Below are positions 18,553-28,300 of a DNA stretch of 64,000 nt, piece by piece. The DNA comes from JANQRZ01 sp965215165 (GTDB taxonomy: Bacteria; Bacteroidota; Rhodothermia; Rhodothermales; JANQRZ01), in the NCBI GenBank assembly GCA_965215165.1, contig CBDCCX010000006.1:620001-684000 (forward strand), written 5' to 3'. The translations under genes and the position numbers were made by a program. The first letter of the stretch is position 1; each line of letters begins with the position of its first letter. Under the pieces are notes generated by a model that was not told the origin of the DNA, did no database searches, and saw only the letters and a program-made list of their open reading frames with translations.

Positions 18553-19841
18553 ATTCCCTCTGGGCCGAGCCAGCCGCCGGTGAAGCCGCAGCGCCGGAGG
18601 CCCTGCACGACCGGCGCGCACGCCCGCATCAAGCGCCACGGCAGGCCGCTCCAGTGGTTCTCGATCATCAGCACCACCGGCCCCTGGTCGATCCCGTAGT
18701 AGTCCGACGAGGCCCACGGCGTCGCCCCGTTCGGGAAGGTCGGGTTGAAGGAGGCGAGGAAGCCGTAGGGACCCTCGGAGCACGGCATCGCCTCGTCGAG
18801 GTGGGCGAGCGTCGGGAGGACGATCTCCGGAGCGAAGGGGAGTGAGGCGGCGACGGCCCACGGCGCGAGCGTGCCGTCGTCCGGTCCCCACGGGACGCCG
18901 CGCGCCCGGTAGTGGTAGAAGTCGACGGCCTCGCCCCCGACGGTGTGGGTGGCCGGGCCGGGGCCGTCCGAGGCTGTGATGCCCCACACGTGCTCGCCGT
19001 AGCCCTGCCGGCCGCGCGTGTTGCGGAGGGCGTAGGCTTGCTGCACGTAGGTCGCCCGGCGGCTGTTCTCGAAGTAGTCGATCCCGCGCTCGCGCATGTA
19101 GGCGTCCTGGAGGCCGCGAAAGTCGACCCAGGCGTGGGAGAGCTGGTGGACGAAAAGCGGACCCGCCCAGAGGTGGGCGTGGCCGTAGAGCGTCTTCCAG
19201 CGGTAGCTCTCGACCCAGAAGTCGTAGTGCGCTCGGCCGAGCGGGAAGGTCGGCGAGCCGAGCGCGAGGATGTAGAGCAGGAGGGCCTCGTTGTAGCCGC
19301 GCCACCGGGCCTTGAGGAAGCCTTCCTCCGGCGTCCATCCGTGCGAGACGCCGACCTCGTTGCCGTTCGTGGCCCAGTGCCAGTCGGCCCGGCGGTAGAG
19401 TGCGTCGGCGAGGGTGCGGAGGTCGGCCTCGTCCTCGCGGTCGAAGTACTGCGCCGCAGCGAGCGCCCCGGCGAGCAGGAACGTCGTGTCGATGGTAGAC
19501 AACTCGCACTCCATCGCACGGCGGCCCGACGGCATCTCGAGGAAGTGGTAGTAGAACCCGCGGTGGCCGGTGGCATCGGGGGCGTCGCTCTGCTCGCTCT
19601 CCCAGAAGAACCGGAGCGTGGTGCGGACCCGCTTGGCGGCGTCGGCCCGGTCGAGGTAGCCGCGCTCGGCCCCGACGGCGTAGCACGCCAGGCCGAGGCC
19701 GGTGGCCGCGATGCTGGCCGCCGCACCCGGCTTCGTGCTGTCCGGCACCAGGCCGGTCTCGGGGTGCGCCGTGTCGGCGAAGAACTGGAAGGTGGCGCGG
19801 TGGAGCCGGGCCAGCAGGTCGGACGGAGGGGGAGAAGGCAC
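18549..19841 (-). CDS. Glycoamylase-like protein (PF10091; GH144-type, candidate beta-1,2-glucanase)
   Basis: A 430-residue (alpha/alpha)6-barrel-type protein. The family's landmarks are TIDTTFLLAGALAAAQYF, the segment GVSHGWTPEEGFLKARWRGYNEALLLYILALGSPT, a YVQQAYALRNT stretch and YGEHVWGITASDGP. PF10091 is also a domain of cyclic beta-1,2-glucan synthases, and characterised stand-alone members (GH144) hydrolyse beta-1,2-glucan. A synthase of that class lies 2.5 kb downstream on the same strand. I see no signal peptide from GTG 19841, unlike secreted GH144 enzymes, so the compartment is uncertain. The start is unsure: no ATG is available between the MBOAT stop and the conserved region. Its stop overlaps the stop of the dehydrogenase gene on the other strand by four bases. 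Confidence 0.85.
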   Translation of the reverse strand: MPSPPPSDLLARLHRATFQFFADTAHPETGLVPDSTKPGAAASIAATGLGLACYAVGAERGYLDRADAAKRVRTTLRFFWESEQSDAPDATGHRGFYYHFLEMPSGRRAMECELSTIDTTFLLAGALAAAQYFDREDEADLRTLADALYRRADWHWATNGNEVGVSHGWTPEEGFLKARWRGYNEALLLYILALGSPTFPLGRAHYDFWVESYRWKTLYGHAHLWAGPLFVHQLSHAWVDFRGLQDAYMRERGIDYFENSRRATYVQQAYALRNTRGRQGYGEHVWGITASDGPGPATHTVGGEAVDFYHYRARGVPWGPDDGTLAPWAVAASLPFAPEIVLPTLAHLDEAMPCSEGPYGFLASFNPTFPNGATPWASSDYYGIDQGPVVLMIENHWSGLPWRLMRACAPVVQGLRRCGFTGGWLGPEGI

Positions 19842-19858
19842 GGCCTGGAGCTGGAAAC

Positions 19859-21409
19859 CTAAAACTGGAAGTAGATGAACTCCTGCGCCCCGTACTCGCC
19901 GAACATCAGGACCGAGAGGACGAGCAGGGCGTAGGCAGGGTACCGAAGCCACACCGGCCGCCGCTTCAAGAACGTGCGGAAATCGCCGCGCCGCGCCGGG
20001 TCGCGCCCGTCCTCCCACTCCTCCAGCAGCTCGACCGCCACCAGCACGCCCATCGAGAGCCAGAGCAGGAAGAACTCGTAGCGCTCGAGGCCGACGACGA
20101 TGTTGGTGCTGAACGGGTCGAGGGCGTTCTGGATCAGGGTGAAGGCGTCGCCTATCGAGGCGGCCCGGAAGAACACGAGCACGAAGACGATCAGCGAGAA
20201 CGTGCACGCCATCTGCACGCCCATCTGCACGGCGGTGGGCGCGTGCCGGACGATCCGGTCGCGGAGCGCAGCCGGTGCGGCCACGCCCATGGGCTGGACC
20301 GAGGTGACGCGGCCCGCGACTCGCCAGTAGAGGCTCCCGGCCCGCTGCCAGAGGCGCTCCCGCGTGGGGCGCGTCGCCACGGCGAAGGCGAGGAACGCCC
20401 CGTGGAGCACGCCCCAACTCACAAAGGTCCAGCTCGCCCCGTGCCACAGCCCGCACACCGCGAACACGAAAAAGGAGTTGAAGGCCCATTGCCACGGCGG
20501 CACGCGGCTGCCGCCCATCGGGAAGTAGAGGTAGTCCCGGAACCACGTCGTCAGGCTGATGTGCCAGCGGCCCCAGAACTCGATGAGCGTCCGGGAGAGG
20601 AAGGGCCGGCGGAAGTTCTCCATCAGCCGGTAGCCCATCACCTGCGCCGCACCGATGGCGACGTTAGAGTAGCCGGCGAAGTCGCAGTAGATCTGGAACC
20701 CGAACACGAACGTCGCCAGGATGACGGGCCAGCCCGTGTGCGCCTCGGGGTTGGCGTAGACCGTGCCGACGTAGAGCGCCGCCCGGTCGGCCACCACCAG
20801 CTTCATGAAGAACCCCCACGCCATCAGCTTCAGCCCGTCGACCGCCAGCGACCACCGCAGCGGGTGCCGCTCGCGGAACTGCGGCAGCAGCGACTGGCTC
20901 CGCTCGATGGGCCCGGCCACCAGCTGCGGCCAGAAGCACACGTAGAGCGCGAAGAGGCCGAGGTGCCGCTCGGCCTCTTGCCGCCCGCGGTAGACGTCGA
21001 TCGAGTAGGCCAGCGTCTGGAAGGTGTAGAAGCTGATCCCGACCGGCAAGAGGATCTCGAAGGCCGGCATGTCGACCAAGACGTTGAACGGGCGGAAGGC
21101 GGCCTCGACGGAGTCGCCGAAGAAGTCGGCGTACTTGAAGAAGAAGAGGATGCCGAGGTTCGAGGCCAGGCTCAGCAGCAGCAGCGGCCGGCGTGCGTCG
21201 CGGGAGTCGCGGCGGGCCATGGCCAGGCCGGCGGCGTAGTCGATGAGCGTCGAGACGAGGATGAGCGCGAGGTACTCGAGCTTCCAGCAGGCGTAGAAGT
21301 AGTAGCTGGCGGCCAGCAGGAAGGCCCAGCGTGCGCGGTGGGGCAGCGCGAAGTAGAGCGCGACGACGGCCGGGAAGAAGACGACGAAGTCGATCGAGTT
21401 GAATAGCAT
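19859..21409 (-). CDS. MBOAT family membrane O-acyltransferase (AlgI-like)
   Basis: A 516-residue polytopic membrane protein of the AlgI/DltB/PatA class. Conserved blocks are LPVGISFYTFQTLAYSIDVYRG, CFWPQLVAGPIERSQSLLPQ, EFWGRWHISLTTWFRDYLYFP and LWHGASWTF, where the invariant His (near residue 322) is the catalytic residue. Such proteins pass acyl groups across the membrane to extracytoplasmic polysaccharides or walls. The usual AlgJ/AlgX or DltD-type SGNH partner is not adjacent. The gene sits 17 bp ahead of the glycoamylase-like gene and near the beta-1,2-glucan synthase, so acylation of that glucan is a plausible but unproven role. The ATG at 21409 (MLFNSIDF) is the family start. Confidence 0.93.
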   Translation of the reverse strand: MLFNSIDFVVFFPAVVALYFALPHRARWAFLLAASYYFYACWKLEYLALILVSTLIDYAAGLAMARRDSRDARRPLLLLSLASNLGILFFFKYADFFGDSVEAAFRPFNVLVDMPAFEILLPVGISFYTFQTLAYSIDVYRGRQEAERHLGLFALYVCFWPQLVAGPIERSQSLLPQFRERHPLRWSLAVDGLKLMAWGFFMKLVVADRAALYVGTVYANPEAHTGWPVILATFVFGFQIYCDFAGYSNVAIGAAQVMGYRLMENFRRPFLSRTLIEFWGRWHISLTTWFRDYLYFPMGGSRVPPWQWAFNSFFVFAVCGLWHGASWTFVSWGVLHGAFLAFAVATRPTRERLWQRAGSLYWRVAGRVTSVQPMGVAAPAALRDRIVRHAPTAVQMGVQMACTFSLIVFVLVFFRAASIGDAFTLIQNALDPFSTNIVVGLERYEFFLLWLSMGVLVAVELLEEWEDGRDPARRGDFRTFLKRRPVWLRYPAYALLVLSVLMFGEYGAQEFIYFQF

Positions 21410-21566
21410 CGCGCACGCCCCGAGTAAAGACGACTCAGCCGGCGGCGAGGAAAGAGCCGTTTCCCACGCCCCCCGCAAGACTTAGCCGGCAAGGTAGCGC
21501 AGAAGGCACCGATCCGCGCTGCACGCCTTGGTCCCTGTACGCCTCGGTCAGGGCGCTCCGGCGGGG

Positions 21567-22154
21567 CTACGACCGCGGCCACTGGTTGGCTCGCTCGCCC
21601 TGGGCCGCGAGCCGTGCCGTCTGCTCGACGCGCCTCGCCCTCGTCGTCTCGCGCTTCGCCGTGCTGATCCACTCCAAGATGCCGCGCTTCGCTGAGCGGG
21701 GAAAGGCTTCCCACTGCTCGGCCGCGCTGCCGTGCTCCTCGAACGCCGCCGCTAGGTCGTCCGGCACGACGAGGTTCTCGACGTCGTCGAGCGCGCTCCA
21801 TGAGCCGTCGGCCCGGGCCGCGTCGATCTTGGCCTGTCCGGGCGGCGTCATCTTGCCGGCGGCGGTCATCCGGGCGATGCGCTCCTTGTTGGGGCGGCTC
21901 CACCCGCTGCCGGGCTTGCGCGGCGCGAAGTAGAGCATCGTCCGCTCGGCGTCGAGCGCGCGCGGCCGGCTGTCGATCCACCCGAAGCAGAGCGCCTCCT
22001 CGATGGCCTCGTTCTCGCTCACGGTCGGCGTGCCCGCCGCCTTCTTGTTGCGGACGAGCCAGACGCCGTCATCGCGGTCGTGGTGCGCTTCGAGCCAGGC
22101 GCGCCACTCAGCGCGGTCCAGTGGATAGGTCGAGTTTTCTGGCGGCTCGGACAC
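21567..22154 (-). CDS. YdeI/OmdA family protein
   Basis: A 195-residue soluble protein of the YdeI family. It has WLEAHHDRDDGVWLVRNKKAAG, the family core EAIEEALCFGWIDSRPRALD, YFAPRKPGSGWSRPNKERI, and a C-terminal OmdA-like helix region (PRSAKRGILEWISTAKRETTRARRV). Members have been linked to resistance to cationic peptides or bacteriocins, but their biochemical activity is unknown. There is no signal peptide. It lies between the MBOAT gene and the glucan synthase, same strand, with gaps of about 150-200 bp. Confidence 0.88.
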   Translation of the reverse strand: MSEPPENSTYPLDRAEWRAWLEAHHDRDDGVWLVRNKKAAGTPTVSENEAIEEALCFGWIDSRPRALDAERTMLYFAPRKPGSGWSRPNKERIARMTAAGKMTPPGQAKIDAARADGSWSALDDVENLVVPDDLAAAFEEHGSAAEQWEAFPRSAKRGILEWISTAKRETTRARRVEQTARLAAQGERANQWPRS

Positions 22155-22346
22155 GGGAACGGTCCGCGAGACGGACGCTTTGACCAGGAGTGCGCTGACC
22201 AGACCGTTGGTGGCGAAGACACAGGGTGGCCTATCTACCGAGGTAGGCTCGTGACGCCCGTGCGTCTACCTGAATGGTGATCTGGTCGGTCTCCATGTGG
22301 CTGTACGAGTTAGCCCGGCAAAAACGATGCAACGCACGGTGGGGCG

Positions 22347-25300
22347 CTACGCCTGATCCGGCGCGTCGCCCGGCGGCTCCGGCACGGGCGGCGGCTCGAC
22401 CGGCAACGACTTGGCGCGCGCCGGCTTCGCCGAAGCCTGCTTACCGTTCGTCGGCACCGATCCGCCACCGAGCGTGACGGTCACCTCGTGCGTCCCGCCG
22501 TCGTCCACGCTGGGGATGCGGGCGGCTCCGTTGACTACCTCACCATTGGCACCGTCAACGGCCGTCACGCCAAGCTCGACGCCGTGGTTCTCGACGGTGA
22601 AGACGTAGGTCGTTTCGTCGCTCGGCAGGCGGTAGGACAGCTTGAAGCCGGGCCAGTCGGCGGGGATGCGGGGGTCGAGCCAGAGCGCGTCGGCCTCGAC
22701 TCTCAGTCCGAGGATGGACTCGACGGCGACGCGGTAGGTCCAGCCCGCCGAGCCGGTGTACCACGTCCAGCCGCCGCGCCCCTCGTGCGGCGGGACGCTG
22801 TAGACGTCGGCGGCGATCGCGTACGGCTCAGTCTTGTAGTGGTCGGCCTTGGCCTGGGTGCGCGTGTGGTTGACAGGCGAGATCATTCGCAGCAGCTCGG
22901 TCGCCCGGCCGCCGCGACCCTGCTCGGCGAAGGCGCGGATCGCCCACAGCACGCCGTGGGTGTACTGCCCGCCGTTCTCGCGGACGCCCGGCAGATAGCC
23001 CTTGATGTAGCCCGGGTCGTGCTCGGTCTTGTCGAAGGGCGGCGTCAAGAGGCGGATGATGCCGGCCTCTTCGTCCACCAAGTGCTCCTCGACGGACCGG
23101 AGCGCCTGCTCAGCGTGCTCGGGCGTCGCCACGCCCGAGATCACGGACCAGCCCTGGGCGATGGCGTCGATCCGGCACTCGTCGTTCTCGGTCGAGCCGA
23201 GCGGGAAGCCGTCGTCGTAGTAGGCCCGGCGGAACCAGGCTCCGTCCCACCCGGTGTCGTTGAGCGCGACCTCGAGGTCGGCGAGGTAGGCGGTGTAGCG
23301 CTCGGTGCGCTCGGTCTCGCCGCGCTGCTCGCAGAGCGGGATAAAGCGCTTGAGGATGTGGGCGAGGAAGAAGCCGAGCCAGACGCTCTCGCCCGTGCCC
23401 TCGTTGCCGACGCGGTTCATGCCGTCGTTCCAGTCGCCGGACCCCATCAGCGGGATGCCGTGCGCGCCCTTGGTGAGCGAGCGGTCGATGGTCCGCGCGG
23501 CGTGCTCGAAGACGGTGCCCGTCTCGTCGGCGACGCTCGGGGTGAGGAAGGCCTCGTCCTCGCCCTCTTCGAGCGGCCGCGCCGTCAGGAACGGCTCGAC
23601 CTCGTCGAGCAGACTCCAGTCGCCGGTGGTCTTGAGGTAGAACGACACGGCGTAGGGGAGCCACAGCAGGTCGTCCGAGAAGCGGCTGCGGATGCCGGCT
23701 TCGGTGACGGGGTGCCACCAGTGGAGCACGTCGCCCTCGACGAACTGGTGGGCGGCGTTGCGGCGGATCTGAGCGCGTGTCAGGTCGGGCCGGGTGTAGA
23801 CGAGCGCCGTCGAGTCCTGGAGCTGGTCGCGGTAGCCGAACGCGCCGCCGGACTGGTAGAACGCGCTCCGCCCCCAGAAGCGGCACGCGAGGTTCTGGTA
23901 GAGCAGCCAGCCGTTGGCGAGCACGTCGATCTCGGGCGCGGGCGTCTCGACGTGCGTAGCCGAGAGCAGCTCGCGCCAGAACGCCGTCACCTCGTCGAAG
24001 GCGGCCTGCACCTTGCCCGGCGTGTCGTAGCGCTTGACGACCTCGCGGGCGGCGTGCGAGTGCTCGGCCTGGCCGATGAGGAAGATCAGCTCGGCCGTCT
24101 CGCCGGGCGGGACCTCGACCGAGAGCTGGAACGCGGCGCACGGGTCGAGGCCCGCGCCGGTCTCGCCGCCGAGCGGCGCGTCGGTCGCGAGCGCGGCCGG
24201 GTGGACGGTGCTGCCGCCACGCCCGAGGAAGCTCGTCCGGTCGGCGGTGAAGCCCTCGAGCCTGCCCCCGTGCGCGGCGGCGAAGGCGACGCGCCGGGCG
24301 AAGGTGCCGTTGTAGTAGTTCCGGGCGAGGAGCGCGCCGGTCTCGTCGTCGTGGTGGGTGGTGACGTAGGGCACGTTCGGCGGGCGGCGGTCGCCGAGCA
24401 CCCACTCGTGGTAACGGAAGACCGAGAGCCGGCGCGGCGCGTCGCCCGTATTCGTGAGCCGGAGCCGGGCGATCTTGACCGGGTCCTCGCGCGGGACGAA
24501 GAGGCAGACCTCCTGCTCAATGCCGTGGCTTCGGTGGTGGTAGGTCGTGTAGCCCCAGCCGTGGCGCGTCTCGTAGGGCGCACCGTCCGGCACCGGGCGC
24601 GGGGTCGGGCTCCAGAAGAGGCCTTCGTCTTCGTCGCGGAGGTAGAGCGCCTCGCCGGCCGGGTCGATGACCGGATCGTTGCTCCACGGGGTCAGCTTGT
24701 TCTGCTGCGAGTTGATCGACCACGTGTAGCCCTCGCCGCTCTCGGAGGCCGTGAAGCCGGCCGACTCGTTGGCGACGACGTTGATCCACGGCAGCGGCGT
24801 CCGGTCCAGCCCGCGCCCGGCGCTGCTGTGCTGGCGGATGACGTACTCGGTGCCGTCGGGCGTGAAGCCGCCGTAGCCGTTGAAGAACTGCAAGTCGCTG
24901 CCCCGTGTCTCGACGTCGTCTTTCTCGCTCGCCTCGCGCGCTGCCTCTTCGGCCCGCGGCGTGAGCGCCTGGTCGAGCGCGGGGTGGTAGACCCGAGCCG
25001 GCTGCCCGTCGCCTTCGGCACGCGGGCCGGTGACGAGCGCGGCGTCGACCTCCGGCTCGTCGTCTTTCAGCAGCGGCAGGCTGCCCTCGATCACGACGCG
25101 CGCGACCGTCAGGATGAGCGTCAGGTCCTCCTCGGCGAGCTGGTCCGTGCGGCGGACGAAGAGGCCGCCGCGCTGGTTCAGGAGGCCGCGTTGCGGCGAG
25201 GTCTGGATCGCCTGGAGGATCGCGTTCTGGAGCTCGCTGGCATACGAAGGCGGGTGGTCGTTGAGGATCACGAGGTCGGTCTCGAGCCCCTTGAGCCGCC

Positions 25301-28300
25301 AGTACTCGTGGGCCTTGAGCAGGAGCCGGAAGTGGGTCAGGTCCTCGGCCTTCGCGATGCGGAAGACCAGCATCGGGAGGTCGCCCGAGATGCCGTGCGC
25401 CCAGAGGCCCGACTGCGGGCGGCGGTTGCGGAGCAAGATGTCCTCCCCCGCCCGGAGGTCGGAGCCGCCGTAGAGCAGGTACGACGCCAGGCGCTGGAAG
25501 TAGAGCGCCCGCTCGCCCGGCAGCCCGAGGTGCTTGAGCTCGACCAGCCCGTAGACCGAGGCCAGCTCGAAGGCGCGCTGCGAGGCGTTGGGGTGGTCGT
25601 AGCGCTCGGCGATGCGCTCGGCGTCCTCGCGCGTCTCGGCCGTGCCGAGCGAGAAGGTGACGGTCACGTTCTCCTTCGGCATCAGCACCACGATCCGGCG
25701 GAGCGACACGATCGGGTCGAGCACCGCGCCGTCGGTGCCCGAGAGCCGGGTGTCGGGGTCCATCGCCGCCGGGTGGTCGAGCGTGCGCCCGCGGCCGACG
25801 AACTTCATCCGGTCGGTCTCGAACTGAAGCTCCTCGAAGACCGGCCCGAGCGCCTTGTCGGCCACGGCGTGGACCAGCCACGGCCGGTGCTCGCCCTCCT
25901 TGCGCGGCCGGCGCGTGGCGATGATGGCGTTGTTCTTGGCCATGTACTCGGTCTCGACGAAGAGCTTCGAGAAGGCGGGGTGCGCGGCGTCGGCGACGGG
26001 CGGGAAGAGGACCACCTCGGCGTAGCTCGTGATCTCGACGATGCGCGGGCGGTCGGAGTAGTTGGTCAGCGTCACGCGGCGGACCTCGACGTCGTCCTCG
26101 GGCGTGACCACGACCTCGGTGAAGGTCTCGATCCAGTCGTCGACGCGCGCCGTCTCGACCTTGTTGGCGTGGAACCAGGTCTCGTAGCGGTCCGGCGGCT
26201 CGGCGGACTGCACGGGCTGCTGCCCGGCCGACCAGAAGCGGCCACTCTCGAGGTCGCGGATGTAGAGGAAGAAACCCTGCGCGTCGCGCGTGCGGTCCGG
26301 CTGCCAGCGCGTGACGCCCATGCCCTGCCGGTGGGAGTAGCCCGCGCCGGCGCTCGTGAGGTAGGTCGTGTAGCGCCCGTTCGAGAGCAGCATCCCGTGG
26401 GGCACCGCGTCGGTCAGGCTCTCCGGCCCGAGGTGCTCGACGTGCGCCGCGACGGGCTGCACCTCGACGGGCTCGACCTCGGTCTCGTCGAACGGGGCCG
26501 CGTCGATCTTCTCGACCACGCGCGGCACGCGCTCCTGGAGCAGCAGCTCGCCCGACTGCACGAACGGCTCGCGGTGGAAGCGGTCCTGCACGCGGTTCTC
26601 GAGGAGCACGTTCTGGAGCGCGAGCAGGCTCATCCCCTGGTGGTGCGCCATGTAGGCGCGGACGATCTCGTAGGCGTCGCCGTCGGCCTCGTCGTCGGAG
26701 CCGGCGACGCGGGCGGGCGTGAAGTCGATGGCTTCGTAGTAACCATACGGCGCGTAGGCTCCAAGCTTGTCGAGCTTCTGCAGGTTCGAGAGCGCGCGGT
26801 CGGGGCGGACCATGAGCGCGAGGACCGTCGCGTAGGGCGCGAGCACGTAGTCCTCGCCGAGGCCGCGCTTGAGGCCGAGCCACGGCACGCCGAAGGCGCG
26901 GTACTGGTACGTCAGGTGGAGGTCGAGCGTGTAGTAGGCGCTCTCGGAGATGCCCCACGGGCGGCCCTTCGAGCGGCCGTAGGTGCGCTGGGTCGAGACG
27001 GCGTTGTAGAGCGTCTCGTCGAGCAGCGTCCGGGGGTAGCTCCGCATGAAGAGCAGCGGCATCAGGTACTCGAACATCGTCCCGCTCCACGAGAGCAGGG
27101 TCTTGCGCCCGCGCGTGCTCCGGGTCGGGCGGCTGAGGCGGAACCAGTGCTCGGGCGGCACCTCGCCCTTGCCGATGGCGAGGTACGAGGCGAGGCGGGC
27201 CTCGGAGGCGAGCAGGTCGTAGGTGCTGTCGTCGAACCGCCCGCGGTCCACGTCGAAGCCGATCGAGAAGAGGTCGCGGTCGGCGTTGTAGAGCATGGTG
27301 AAGTCCATGCCGCCGACGAGCGCGTCGGCGCGCGCGGCCAGGTCGCGCGCCGCGCCGAGGAGCGCCGCGAGGGCGTCGGACCCGGCCTGGAGGTGGGCGG
27401 CGTCGACGGCGCTGCTGCCGTCGCTCAGCAGCGCGCTCGTGCGGTCGAAGAGCACGCCGAGCGTCGTCGCGGTGTCGAGCGCCTCGGGCACGGGCCGCCG
27501 GTCGCCGAGCCACGGGGCGAGGGCGAGGAGCGCGTCGCGCGTGAGCCTAATCTGGGCGCGCGGTTGCCCGGCCCAGGCCTTGAGCTCGGCCACGTCCTCG
27601 TCGCGCCACGCGACTGGCGCGTCGAAGTCGGCGGCGGCGGCGAGGTCGGTCGCGGCCGCGAGGAGCGCGTCGAGGCGGTCGCGCCACTCGGTGAGCGCCG
27701 CGGGCGTGGGCCGGTCGAGCGCGGCCCCGATCCGCTCCATCGCGGCGGTGACGGCGTCGCGGTCGAAGCCGCCGGCCGGGACGCGGGCCAGGGTCTCGGC
27801 GAGGGCGAGCAGCGCGTCGCGCAGGCCGTCGAACGTCGCCGGGTTCGGCCACGGCGCGTTCGCCACCTCGACCAGTCCCTGCTTGACGACCACCAGCGAG
27901 CCGGCGAGGTTGCCCGAGTCGACCGTCGAGACGTAGCGCGGGTGCATCACCGCGCCGGTCTCGGTGGCGTACCAGTTGTAGAGGTGCCCCCGGTGCGTGT
28001 CGAGCGCCTCGATGCTGTCGAGCATCGCGCCGAGCCGGCGGACCTCCTCGCGGCGCGGCAGGTAGCCGAAGTCGTAGGCCGCCTGCACCGCGTTGAGGGC
28101 AAGGCCGATGTTGGTCGGCGAGGTGCGGTGGGCCAGCCCTTGGGCCGGCTTGACCTGGAGGTTGTCCGGGATCAGCCAGCGGTCGGCGTCGGTGAGGAAC
28201 TCGTCGAAGTAGCGCCACGTCCGCCGCGCGAGCGCCCGCAGCCGCCGCGTGTCGTCGAAGGTGAGGCGGTAGCGCTCGGTCTCAGTCGGCGCGCTGACGG